Source: Rhizomucor pusillus
Taxonomy: Eukaryota; Mucoromycota; Mucoromycetes; Mucorales; Lichtheimiaceae
Length of the DNA: 54,922 nucleotides
Assembly: GCA_900175165.2 (NCBI GenBank)
Contig: FWWN02000061.1
Location: 1 to 54,922 of the forward strand
Direction: 5' to 3'
This document shows positions 1-10,833 of this stretch, piece by piece; the first letter of the stretch is position 1; each line of letters begins with the position of its first letter. The notes beneath the pieces are model-generated. The model saw only the letters and a list, made by a program, of their open reading frames with translations, ran no database searches and was not told the DNA's origin. The translations under genes and the position numbers were made by a program.

Positions 1-220
1 AGAATTTTGACAACTTGCTTTGTTGTTGTTCCCAACAAGGCAACTCCGATGAGTTCTTTTCTCCACTTTTTTTTTTCCAGACTTCGGGTCGGATCTTTGA
101 TGTCCCGCCAGAAGAGTTAATGACAAATCCTCACCAATCGCAGATAAAGCTTTAAAAATCACGGAGCGAAGAAAAGTTTTTCTATTCTACCCTTACTCTT
201 TTTTTCATTACTACAGTCTA

Positions 221-1459
221 ATGCGATTCTTTGCCCTTGGAAGCCTTTTCGTTGCGAGCGAGTTGATTTTGGGCGCTTTGGCTCACGGTGATCACGGCAG
301 TGAGCAAGAAGTGTTGGGACAGATCCCTGTGCATGGTCCCTCCGAGTTGCCTGAAGTATCGTTTGGCCGACCTGTTCTGGAGAAGGATGGCTACGTCCCC
401 TCGTTCTCGGGTATCTCCACCTTTGCGCATTTGCCCTACTTGCAATGCTGGGACGAAGGCGTCGTAGAAGATTATGACATTGCAGTTATCGGTGCTCCGT
501 ATGACATTGGTGTCACCTTCCGTACTGGTGCTCGCTTTGGTCCATCTGGCATCCGTGAAGGTTCCAAGCGCATCAAGGGCTTCAACAATGAACTCAAAGT
601 CAACCCTTTCAGATCTTGGGCCAAGATGGTCGATTGCGGTGATATTCCCTTTGAGCCTTTCAGCAGCGAGCACGCTATGAAGCAAATCCAGGATTATTCA
701 AGCTACATCCTGAACCGTCCTCCCAGCGCTGAGGATGAAGCTGCTCCTCTTCCTCCCAAGCTCATCACTTTGGGTGGTGACCACACCATCCTCTTGCCCA
801 TTTTGCGGTCCATGCGTGCTGCTTACAACAAGCCAATCACTGTCATCCACTTTGATTCTCACTTGGATACATGGTAAGATATAAATCAGACACATGTCTA
901 AATAGTAAAGCGAGTAAATGTAGCTAAAACGACAATTAACAGGGCACCCGAAATTTACAACATCAAGGCCAAATCCTCCATTTTCAACCACGGCAACCCT
1001 CTCTACCACGCTGCGCGTGAAGGTCTGACCACCAACGGTACATCCATGCACGTTGGTATCCGCTCTACCTTGTACACCGAAGAGGATATTACACGCGACG
1101 AGGCTCTTGGATTCCGCATGATCAAGGCAAACGATATCTTCAAGCTCGGTCTTGATGGCATTGTTGAACGCATGCATGAAATCTTGGGCCCCAAGGAAGA
1201 CTCGCTGGTGTATCTGTCTATCGACATTGATGTCATTGACCCTAGCATGGCACCTGCCACTGGCACTCCCGAAACCGGCGGTTTCCTGACCCGAGAAATG
1301 CGCTATATCCTGCGTGGTTTGGATGGTTACAACCTGGTTGGCGCCGATGTCGTTGAGGTCGCTCCTGCATACGACACCCAGGCTCAACTCACATCGTTCT
1401 TGGCTGCTGACCTTATCTATGAAATCATGTCCATGATGGTCAAGCGTGGTCCCAACTAG
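221..1459 (+). CDS. Agmatinase/ureohydrolase family enzyme with N-terminal signal peptide
   Basis: Exons 221-873 and 943-1459 (intron 874-942, GT-AG) give 389 residues. The ureohydrolase metal-site motifs are all present: GGDH near residue 188, DSHLD spanning the exon junction, and DIDVIDPSMAPATGTP near 330. Together they bind two Mn ions. The family hydrolyses agmatine to putrescine and urea, or arginine or guanidino acids; the overall pattern is closest to agmatinases. The first 21 residues (MRFFALGSLFVASELILGALA) form a hydrophobic signal peptide, so the enzyme probably enters the secretory pathway. A short His-rich HGDHG stretch follows. The family usually has DAHLD, and here Ala is Ser. 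An AATAAA lies about 95 bp after the stop. The substrate cannot be fixed from sequence alone. Confidence 0.9.
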
Positions 1460-1552
1460 ATAATACCTAAATCTTTCTTGGTTTTGAATAGACATATCCT
1501 CCCTTTCTTGTAACATAGTTTCCACCCCACGACTTCTAAATAGAAGCATTTT

Positions 1553-1558
1553 AATAAA
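1553..1558 (+). terminator. Polyadenylation signal of the agmatinase gene
   Basis: AATAAA sits 94 bp downstream of the agmatinase stop in AT-rich sequence. The rest of 1460-1774 shows no gene and is read as the 3' untranslated region plus a short spacer. Confidence 0.5.
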
Positions 1559-1774
1559 AAGAATAGATTTGTACAGCACAATATTAGGCACGCAGGCTGC
1601 GCATTTTGCTTTGGTTGCCATGAAGACAGTAAAGGGATTGAAGGCGATATGCTAAGTAAGCGCCATAGCCGGATGCTTGACAATGGCCACTCTCAAGTAA
1701 ATATGCTGGTCTACGTTTTTCCAGTATCAATTTTCATTTATTGAACTTCCAGCACGGACATCGTCGGTGTGCGC

Positions 1775-3130
1775 TTAATTATGTAAGTCGCAAAGTCTTG
1801 TAGCGATTGCTCGCTTCTTGGGCTGATCTGAGGTGTCCTCATCGTTTGCTCGCTTTGAAGTGATCACAGAAGACTCTACACTGAGGGAAACGGCCGAAGA
1901 TGCTGGTGGAAACGAAGTATCCGAAACGGAAACCAGGGCAGCGACATCGAGATCAGGCAGAGACTGCACAGAGGGGTTCTCCAAAATAGACTCCTCGTTA
2001 ACCAGGATGACCACGTTGGCAGCCTCCGGCACAACAGGGACTGAAGCGTCAGCACGCTCAGGCTCCGGCATAGAACGAGAATGGAGGTGCAGTGCTGTTG
2101 TTGCCATTCACGGCTGCCGTGTAAGTGTTTGGATATTTGCGCTTTGTATTTACACGCCTTAAGTTTGAGAGTAGACGTGGTCATTTCGAAAAGCTTTAGG
2201 CTGTCTCCATGGGCATGCTGAATATCCTCTGCCGTACCGCCACCTAATGATTCGATTATAACGCATTCGTTGCCAGAGAAACCGAATTTCGAAGCATATC
2301 CTATCCCGATCGAGGGATCCTCTTGGTACCTATTACGATTGATTTAATAATGTTTGTAAGTTTCTCAATAGTCTTAGAATAAGTTTTGCTTACTGGGCGG
2401 CGTCAGGGTGACAGAAAACATGCATCTTCGTAATAAACTTGAAGCGCTCGATCGTCATATAGTCACCAAAGTTGATCGCCAAGAGATTTGGGAATTCACC
2501 CTTATTCCAGTAGATATCATGGTCCTCCACTCGAACTGCAGTCATGATAACGAACAGAGCGATCCATATCAGGTGCTCTGTGTAGACGATAGGCTTAGAG
2601 TGCGCACTGATGCTGGCTGCATGCTCGTTGATCGCTGGAAGCACTACTTTTTGGATGAAACGCAAAAAGTACTGTGCAGCAGGAGCATACTCTCTAGCCG
2701 GTAGATGAAGTATACAGTGGCTTCTGTATGCTTCTGCGGGACTGGCGCTTCGGACGTCCACAATAACCTCGCCTTCATGCCAGCAAAGGTCCATTTCCAC
2801 CTTCTCATTCTCGCCTGGACTAAACTCTCTGGGAACATGCAAAGCATCCTCCATTAGGTCAGGGGCCTCGTCTTGCACAGCTGCTTGTCTAGAAGTAACA
2901 CTGCGAGGTGTCGAACGAGCTGCGGGACGTCCTCCTTTGACGCGCAGGCTAGTTCCGAGGAGAGACACCGGTTGATCTGGCAGTTGATCAAGCGTAACGG
3001 ACCAAGCTGCACATGCTAGATGTGAAGAAGCACGCGGCATGGTGAGAGTGGTCGCATTGTTAAATCTTTCTTGAGATAAATGTGAAGATTTAGGCACACA
3101 GGGCAAGGGCCGTCCCTCAGCGCTTGCCAT
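1775..3130 (-). CDS. PiggyBac transposase-derived protein lacking the catalytic core
   Basis: Model complement(1775-2094, 2154-2329, 2394-3130), 410 residues, with two GT-AG introns of 59 and 64 bp that keep the frame. I start at the ATG at 3130 because the frame is closed by a stop just upstream of 3169. Residues about 165-245 resemble the start of the piggyBac DDE domain: a Trp-containing helix, then an MTIERFKFITKMHVF stretch like the usual 'MS..RF..I...L.F' signature. After this the protein jumps to GIGYASKFGFSGNE and ends in a Ser/Val-rich acidic tail with PKKR. The long central part with the catalytic aspartates is missing. It may be a domesticated gene or a deletion derivative whose frame survived by chance. 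The family call is by eye. Confidence 0.5.
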
Positions 3131-3395
3131 CGGAATAATCGTCGGCCTCTCATGAACAGGTGGCCTCACTGGCAGCTCAAAATACAGTTTTTATTAGGTA
3201 GAAATCAGTTGCTAAAATTGGCCAACAATTGCTACCAAGGCTACTAATTGCCACTCTGAAATAGTACCCATTAAAAATACTGTATTAGAAAGCTCCTTGT
3301 CGGTTTTTATTCTGTAGAAGTGTGCTGGGATACACGTTTGGAAAACTTTTTTATGTATACATTTGCATGGTGAAATGGGTGTTGTATAAATTTCT

Positions 3396-4419
3396 TTATT
3401 TGCTCTTGCTATCCTTGTTGCTAACGGACGAGTTGACGTTGAGCAACAAAGTGTCAGAGTCCAACATGACCTTGTTGCCGGATCGTGCAATGATCTGAGC
3501 AATTTCGCGGGCAGCCTCGATGCGCTTCAATTCCAAGAAACCAGGCTTGTTCTTGATAGCCTCACCAATCAACTCGGCAGACTTGGCCTCACCCTGAGCA
3601 CGGACAATGATGGACTGCTTCTCCTGGCGGGCCTTGTCAACAATGAAAGCAGCGCGCTGTGCTTCCTGCTGAGCAATCTGCTTGGCTTCGACGGCAGACT
3701 CGAAAACGGGAGAGAATCCAACGTGGGTGATGGAAACGTCGTCGAGGATAATGTTGAAGCGCAACGCACGGCGCACCAAGTTCTCACGGACGAGACGGGA
3801 TACGCGCTCACGCTGGGTGATGAGTTGAGAAGCGGTGAATTGTGCAACAACAGACTTCAAAACTTCATTGACAATCGATGGAAGGATACGTTCATCGTAG
3901 TCCTGGCCGAGAGTGCGGTACACAGTCGCCAGCTGGTCAACGCGAGGCTTGGACAAGACACGGCAGGTGATGTTGACCATTTGCAAATCTTTTGATGAAA
4001 TAGAGTACTTGTCAATAGAACGATCCATTGTGGATAATAAAACATCAACTGTTACCTTTAGTGCCGGTCAAGGAGGCAACATTGCGAGGTTTGGCACGAA
4101 CGTCGTAAATAATGGGAGTTTCGAACCAAGGAATAACAAAGTGAGTGCCTTCGTTGTACACTGTGTTCTGAACACCAAAGAGACGGGTGTATTTGATAGC
4201 ACGGTGACCACCGTCAACTATTTTACATTGTCAGGTAAATCAATGCTATACATTGTTAGCATTCTGCTGCTGCGTACCGTTGAAAAGGGAGGCATTGACA
4301 CCGTAACCCAAAGCGCCTAAGACGATAAGAGCACCAGCGGCGGAACCAAGTCCTTTTCCTGCACCTCCGGGGAACATACCGCCCAGCTTTTGGGCTGCCT
4401 GCTTCGCTTGCTGCTGCAT
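3396..4419 (-). CDS. PHB2: Prohibitin-2, mitochondrial inner membrane ring complex subunit
   Basis: Exons complement(3396-3988, 4056-4217, 4278-4419) give 298 residues, the normal length. After a short Gln/Gly-rich N-terminus comes one hydrophobic segment (about residues 28-45), the inner-membrane anchor. Then follow NVDGGHRAI, the SPFH/band-7 domain, and the coiled coil beginning near [25 protein letters not shown] and [16 protein letters not shown] mark it as PHB2 and not PHB1. PHB1 and PHB2 alternate in a large ring that scaffolds the inner membrane, supports respiratory-chain assembly and holds m-AAA protease. Introns are 67 and 60 bp. It stands alone, and about 265 bp separate its stop from the piggyBac-derived gene. 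Confidence 0.96.
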
Positions 4420-5796
4420 TTTCTCTACAAAAGTGTGGTAAGGAATGACCCCGTTTACGCACTCTGGTAATTCTGCCAGGCCGGAGCGGGAGGCTTAGCG
4501 GGTTCGGGAAAAGTCCTTAACCAAATGCCGACGATGGATTGTTGTCAAATACTGTATCTTCAGAAATAAATGTCGCACTTCTCAAAAATCTCTCTCTCTC
4601 TCTTTTAAAAAAAGGATTGGGACTTGAAAGTTTTTGGATATTCAGCAACTGATGTGAGGAGGGATCCACCACGGTCTGCAGATAAAGAGTCCATGATTAT
4701 TGGTGTCTTTGCATGACGCAAGGAGCGTCCAATAAGTGTTTTAGATACTACATTGAAATCTACCAAAACATTGTTTGAAGATAAAGGTTTAAACTCTTTT
4801 TTTTTACGGATCAATACTTGTACTGCCAGAGTCGGTCCTTTTCATTGCACCAAGACACGGTTCCGGATATTGATATGAATTTAGGGCAATGAATTGAGCC
4901 TGCATATTACGGCCATCACTAATCTTTTGGTGTGAAGCCCAATTCTATATTTGAATTCGCTTCCGCATTTTTGGTATTCCACATAGACTTAACATTTTTT
5001 CAATAAATAGTGATTGTGCGCACTAAATTAAAAGTCAAGTATGGAGCGACTATGGCGAGGACGGGCGAGTTTAGAGCGAGTTCGACGAAAACATTGTTTC
5101 ATTGCGGTACCCTTGCCACATATGTCAAAAGCCTCTCTGCGAGGCTTCCAAATTGAAAGAGCACCTTCTCAAAATGCATCACATCTTTTTACCCTCGCGC
5201 AAGGAAGGCCGATCTCGCTTTGACACAGAGGAGTTTACATACATTACATAACAAAAAAATACGGCTTATCCTGCAATTCAGATGCGTGTGTCTCTGGTAT
5301 GTATTAACCTTGACGATCTTAAAGCGCATATCGACGAGTCACAGCTGAGCTCAACAAAGACTTCTGGTGCATCAAATGAGCATGAACCTCCAACACCCAA
5401 GAAGAATCGACACCAAAGAGACAGCGCAAAACACGAAAGAAGGACAAACCACTGCCAATTGTGAATAGTAAAAACAGTCTTATTAAGTTTATATCTGCCC
5501 AGCAAAGCTTTTGCGAGCTTGAAGCTCTACGGATAACAACAAAGACAATACTATCCTCGGAGCCCATAATCACCATAATCGCTGCCTATCATCGACTACT
5601 ACCGGAGGACCTTTTGAAAGAGCTACAGAAAGACAAAGCAGAGCATGCGGAACTCCAGACGTTAAAGCAATTCCAACCGCGTATACCATGCTATAGAGGC
5701 CACTGGCCAACCACTGGAACGTTTACCGCTATGGCTTTGATGATCATACAACTGCAAAAAGGCGATGGGGATTGAAAAACAACTCTTTACAAGCTA
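4420..5796 (+). other. Stretch without a recognisable gene
   Basis: This holds a CT run near 4590-4603 and open frames without family features. On the plus strand two frames abut: about 60 codons at 5282-5464 (basic, low complexity) and about 104 codons at 5461-5775. They could be one decayed gene with a shift, but neither resembles anything I know. A minus-strand frame at 4605-4814 is also unexplained. Its 5' part should carry the prohibitin promoter just upstream of 4419. Confidence 0.4.
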
Positions 5797-5890
5797 TACA
5801 CCTTTTCCAAAAAATAATGTCGCTGCAATTTGTCGTTTTGGTGTAATAAAATTTCACAAAATGCGACATTAACTTTTGGGAAAAAGTGTA
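5797..5890. mobile_element. Short Tc1/mariner-type MITE, copy 1
   Basis: A 94-bp unit begins TACACCTTTTCC and ends GGGAAAAAGTGTA. The outer 27-28 bp form imperfect terminal inverted repeats that close on AATGTCGC / GCGACATT. It is flanked by TA, the usual target of Tc1/mariner elements. A second unit at 24380-24480 is related in the opposite orientation. There is no coding capacity, so it would be moved by a transposase elsewhere. Confidence 0.75.
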
Positions 5891-6254
5891 TGATTTACAT
5901 TGACGTACTGGCCAAACTCACTCCAAACTCCGCCATTGCTCGCTCCACACTCTCCACACATGGTGTTGGCTTATTGTCAACGATTCAGTTTCGATGAAAA
6001 GAAACCTCTTACGCACTGTCTGGATGTCTTACAAAGAAGACGATGGAAACATGCTAGAAGCAAAGTAACACTGTGGTTGTTTCCGCAAGGAGAGCTTTCA
6101 TTCGCTCAGTTGCTTTGTTTTCTCGTGTTTTCGAAAGCGCAGCAAAACTGGCCCTCTGGAGGACCGAACGTGGTGACCTGCTAAGTCGGAGTTTCTGGGT
6201 ATCCAGTAATTCATTTTTGCATGAGCGATAACCGCAGCAGCAACAGCGTTTCTT
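5891..6254 (+). other. Upstream region of the STK19-like gene
   Basis: About 360 bp between the MITE and the next start codon. One open frame (5900-6184) shows no family features. The promoter of the following gene should lie here. I see no clear TATA element. Confidence 0.35.
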
Positions 6255-7468
6255 ATGGAACGCAGCAGAAAACGGGCACGGTACGAGTACTCGTCCTTGG
6301 AAAATGCAGCACGAGACGTGACACCGGATATTTACGGCGAACGACAAAAGATCAAGGAAAAAGTGCTGAGCGAAGCAGCAGCAGCAGCCGATGGTGAATT
6401 TAGCGACGATGACTTTGACTTTAGCCAGATCTCTGATGCGATCGCCGTTGCGCAGCACTTAATCAAGGTAGCCGTCAAAGACAAGCACAATCATTCAGAG
6501 TCTGTTCAGAAATTGCCAAAAATATGCTTCGTTCATCAAATATACAGCCTTCTTCCTGACAACACTGCGGTGGACCGGGAGGTGGTATGTGTGTATTGTG
6601 TAACAGTAGGACAGATCACCATTGAGATATCATGAAATTGCTATTAGCAACAAGCAATAGACAATGGATCGTGGCGCAAATTTCACATTGTGGGCGCACT
6701 TGAGGATGAGTTTGCTCTTATGCGGAAAAATGATTATCTCTCGATGATTCAAGATGCCAAAGACGAGTTCTTGCAGGATATTCAAGAAAATGTGAACAAA
6801 CAAGGCAAAAATGTCGATCCAAACATGTTTGGTAGGTACGATGACATAGTGGGAAATTTGTTATGGCAAACTAATACGCTTTCCCACAAGACCGGTTTGC
6901 AAATATGGCAAGCGACGAACGATGCTGGGACGTTGCTGTTTCAAAGAAAACCTTGACATCAAGCAAATACCATTTCAGCGATAAAGAGTTGAGGTCAATG
7001 CCCATTAATAAGAGTGGTTTGTGATATAAGTTCTAATGGCTAACAATGCAGGCATTTGGTGGGATATGGCTTGCTGTTGCCTCAGAAAGATCCCGAATTA
7101 TATTGGTTTGCGATAAGACGACAAGGGCTATTCATGTCGAATTACACAAAGGGGCGAGTTGAAATCTTGCGCATGTTAAAAAGACGGCAAACGAAGGACA
7201 TGCTAGAAAAGGTGAGATGCAGCGGCTATCAGTCATGATAGCGACCAGGTTGCTAACTCGGATGAATAAGTTACTGAAGGCCAAGCAGCTCAAAAAGACC
7301 GTATTCACCCATGAATTCTTGCTGCATGATTTGATTGGAAGCGGACGTGCAGAAAGGTAATGCCAATAATCGCTTGTAAGTTTTGAACATGCTAATACCT
7401 TAACTAGGCATAAAACTACTATGGGGGATCTGATACGGATAACAGAAAAAGGCGAGCAATGCAAATGA
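6255..7468 (+). CDS. STK19: STK19-like winged-helix protein of transcription-coupled DNA repair
   Basis: Six exons (6255-6584, 6648-6831, 6891-6993, 7052-7211, 7271-7356, 7408-7468) give 307 residues. The N-terminus is charged with an acidic patch (SDDDFDFSQ). The STK19 fold follows: PKICFVHQIYSLLPDNTAVDRE near residue 95, ELRHLVGYGLLL near 205, RQGLFMSNYTKGR near 228 and HEFLLHDLIGSG near 275. These align in order with human STK19. Despite its name it has no kinase motifs. Human STK19 is now viewed as a DNA-binding factor that helps RNA polymerase II-stalled repair. The third intron uses GTCAAT; a nearer GTGATA donor would leave an intron of only 31 bp and a worse protein match. Introns are 51-63 bp. 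Confidence 0.85.
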
Positions 7469-8119
7469 TTTATACAATACGTTGCATTTCATCAGCGCAG
7501 CTTTCACGAGACGTTTGTGAGACGATAGGGCTGGCTGTGCGGAACGGAGTAAACCATGGTGATATCCAATACGTTGCTCACGTTGGTGCTGTGGCAATAT
7601 CAATGAGTGCTAAATTATGGAGTTGATGCGAGGCCGCCTCGACGTATGTATTTATTTTAACTCTAGATATTTTAACTAATAGCAAGAGATAATATAAGCC
7701 GTATTCGAAACATTTATTTGAACAGAAACCATTCTATCATTTTGGGATTATAAGGTCGCGTCCCGAGACGAGACGGTAGCGATTTGGACCTCGAAATGCC
7801 GTGCCCTGGATGGAAGAGCAAGTATAATTACATACCTGTCTCGAGTACTATAACAATATCAAAGGAACCTGTCTAGCCATTTTCTGTATAATTAAAGACC
7901 CCACTCAACTCGCTTTCTCATTTTTCTAAATCCTGGCCATTCAACAGACTCTCATCTTTGTATGTTGTACACACACTACTCTGGAGCTAGCGATCTACAC
8001 CTTCAAAGTATGCATTTCGAGCAATCTATTGGAAAAGGTCACTGGACCGGAAATTTCCTCCACACAGAGCTGTTAGAGTCTCCAGATTTGGACCAGGTAA
8101 GCTCGGTACGTATGGAATA
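7469..8119. other. Spacer without recognised gene
   Basis: AT-rich sequence after the STK19-like stop. Minus-strand open frames over 7132-7603 are antisense shadows of that gene or lack family features. I see no promoter, RNA gene or repeat here. Confidence 0.35.
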
Positions 8120-8153
8120 TACACTCTTTCCGAAAAGTAATTTCGCCTCCCCG
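8120..8153 (+). repeat. Solo Tc1-like terminal inverted repeat
   Basis: The sequence starts TACACTCTTTCCGAAAAGTA and runs on as ATTTCGCC. It matches the outer end of the dead Tc1 element at 24330-24372 read in reverse. It also shares its first 20 bp in outline with the MITEs at 5797 and 24380. No matching opposite end was found nearby, so this is a one-ended relic or the left edge of the palindromic element that follows. Confidence 0.6.
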
Positions 8154-8155
8154 TG

Positions 8156-8358
8156 GAAATCGTCCAGTTGACGAAGCCAAGACCGCGGATGTGGTTTTGG
8201 CTCCTAAGCCGCGCCTTTTATTCTATTTACTCTTTAGATCTTCTAAGGATGCGGTGAGTCCATTTTATTTTTGCCTTTTTGGGTGGGAAACTTGAACCAA
8301 GTATAAGGGTGGACGCCAACCACATCCGCGGTCTTCGCTTCGTCAACTGCACGATTTC
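8156..8358. repeat. Long inverted repeat (about 41-bp arms, about 120-bp loop)
   Basis: The left arm is 8156-8196 and the right arm 8316-8358. They are near-perfect reverse complements with two central mismatches; the core is AAGACCGCGGATGTGGTT. Transcribed, it would fold into a strong stem-loop. It directly follows the Tc1-like end at 8120, which suggests a foldback-type or MITE-type element whose right end has eroded. No coding frame explains it. Confidence 0.75.
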
Positions 8359-8565
8359 TAGGTCATGGTCGCCAGGTAAACCATTTCTTTGGGCGTCAGT
8401 TACTATGCCTCAAATGAATATACTGCCTTTATTTCTCGAAAGTGGTAAGAGTTATAGCTATTAATTAAGAACAGTAGTGACATGACTGCTTGACTTGGAC
8501 TTTGTAGCAACTCAGGTTACGGAAGTCATAATGATTACCTTCATGCAACTAGTCCAAGGTTATAG

Positions 8566-9365
8566 AATACCTTGGAGATAGCCCGTCGCACGACGTTGCT
8601 GTTTGAAATATCTGACGCCAAGTTGGATACAGAACGTTTCGTTGAGATAAACAAAGAGATACTGCAAAACTATACATCCCCTGACGCCGTGACTAAGGTG
8701 GAAGACATTTTCAAGACTTTACCAAAGATGGAGAGACTCCTGTTTCGACTATTTCAGCAGCAATGTGGTGCGAAAAGATATGTGTTGGCTAGCCGAAGCA
8801 CCGAGACCTTTGTAGTGAAGCACCCAGCTTACTGTCAGTCACATCCCTTAACTGCCTGCGAGTTGTCTGCAGAGTTGAAACGCTTACTGGAAATAACGGG
8901 CACTCGCAAGAAGTATGTTCAAATTCTTACGACAAGAGATTTGTGAACTTATATACTTCATTACAGACAAAGATTGATTGTCTATATGCAAAACGAAGTT
9001 GAGCCACGCCTAAGAACAAGCATGCAGAAATACGTAGCGTGCTTCAAGCTTTGAGTGTCGACGAACAGAATGTTGTTAAGCAAGTTGCTCGATGCACAAG
9101 CTTAGATGGTTTATATGCGATTTGGTATACTCTTTGCAATGACATAGGACCCCAATCAGGCGTACGCAGCGCAATCAATCAAATGTAAGCAACGACTATT
9201 TTTCAGATGTGACCAAGTGCATCTGACGTTTTATGAAGGATGAATATTTGGAGCTCGTCCAAGCTTGATATCACGACCCACAACGAAGACTGGTATAGAA
9301 TCAAAGTGTACTCTCTGTTATGGGACAACGCGTTCCTTTATGAAAATGAGTTTGTAACGTTAAGG
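8566..9365 (+). pseudogene. Unrecognised multi-exon gene, probably decayed
   Basis: An exon at 8566-8912 (splice-like ATAG at its start, GTATGT at its end) encodes about 115 residues, including ISDAKLDTERFVEINKEILQ and LPKMERLLFRLFQQ. It joins 8967 in frame, but a one-base shift near 9025 is needed to reach EIRSVLQALSVDEQNVVKQV. A further exon-like block (9240-9365) reads DITTHNEDWYRIKVYSLLWD. There is no convincing start or stop. I do not recognise the family. Charged helical sequence and a lost frame suggest a relic of a dispersed gene. Confidence 0.35.
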
Positions 9366-10739
9366 TAAGACAGGATATTGTGGTAAAGAAGAATGCAGCA
9401 ACTAAAATATAACAGATAAACCGATCATTAGTATAAATAGCTCTGATCTGTAGATAGATACCAAGTTGTTCTGTTCTTCAGAATTAAAAGATCGGATACA
9501 GTTTCACTGTACTCTTGCTGTCCGCAGAACGTAACACATACCGAGTTCGTATAGGTTTGTCGACATGACAAATTAAAGAAGTAAAAATGAAGAGGAAAAA
9601 GAAATGAAAAGGAAAAGTTTGGAACGGAATTCATACAGGCTTGTCTAAATAATGAAGAAGATGAGAAGGAGACACCTGCGATGTGCATGTCTGTGTCACC
9701 TTCGCTGCACTTGTCAAACTTCATCAATGCAATCTATCACATTTCCTTGGAAATTCAAGTTTGTGTATCAGTCACGACATGCTCGAAAACATGTAAAATC
9801 TACGACGGAATCAACATTAACGATTCAAATCGTCTCCAACCTTCTAAAAATTACTTTATCTCGGGACTGCTATTGTTATACTTTTGATGTCTAAATGCAT
9901 CGCATTTGTCCGAGCCTATGCATGAATTTTACTAATATAACTTGCAAGCCTGATAGATTTGCAGGGATTTTCATTAACACAAAGACGTGCAATATCTCCA
10001 AGAAACACAGTGCGCACTCTATACGTTTATATTATATGTAAGTCTGGCTGTTATTGCAGAAAGTCGTTGAGACGAACGATAACAATACAGTCGACAGCAT
10101 CTGGCCCTGCAATGCAACGTGTGAGGGAAACGAGCGAGAATTTTGAAACTATGGATGCTTTGCGTCACCTTCGTCCGAGCCAGCAAATGGCTGGGACGCT
10201 CTCGTACCTCGTGTATACTGACTACACGTTTGCAATGCTTATTCTCGCAAAATAATAGCTCATCAGAAGAATACCCCACATTCGACAGACGAGGTAGCTA
10301 GCCGTGGGAAAGATAACTGTCAATTTTAGGTGGCGTGATTTTATTATCAGAAAACACAAGTGTGAGAGATGGGATTCAAACAAGAAATATACTTGAACTA
10401 TTTAGTACGTGATAATCAGGAAATAATGAATAAAGAAGATGGAAGCAGCATTTTCAAGTTCTGTTCTATTGCTAGAATACAACGACACGGGATTTAAGTA
10501 ACTGCGTTTTTTTGCTGACAATATGGTCCCTGTCAATTTATTGAGATAATTCTGTCTTATCCTTTATCTCCAATTCCAAACTCTGCTGTGAAAAGCAAAA
10601 ACGGCAAAGTTGCATTTCATGCTACAGCCCCCGGTGGCACCAAAATACCTCAGCCCGAGGTATACTCGCGGAGTTAACAGAAAAATACCCCACTTGTGTT
10701 ACCAGTCCGAAAAATATACAAACTGTGTTTGTATGATCG
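9366..10739. other. 1.4-kb stretch without recognised gene
   Basis: Several open frames of 70-100 codons overlap on both strands, but none shows family features, a splice pattern or codon bias like the neighbouring genes. The last 150 bp should hold the uricase upstream control region. Confidence 0.35.
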
Positions 10740-10750
10740 TATATATAAAT
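10740..10750 (+). promoter_or_regulatory. TATA box of the uricase gene
   Basis: TATATATAAAT lies 84 bp upstream of the uricase ATG. A pyrimidine-rich leader (tcttctgctctccccttatc) lies between them, a layout common in well-expressed fungal genes. Confidence 0.6.
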
Positions 10751-10833
10751 GGGGGCCGATAAACGCATTTTTTTGGTTTCCTTCCTCACATCTTCTGCTC
10801 TCCCCTTATCTTACAGAGACAACAACAACAAGC

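Noticed and set aside
698..1621. 307-codon minus-strand frame opposite the agmatinase gene
   Set aside because: It is antisense to a clear enzyme gene and runs through its intron; a shadow caused by codon bias.
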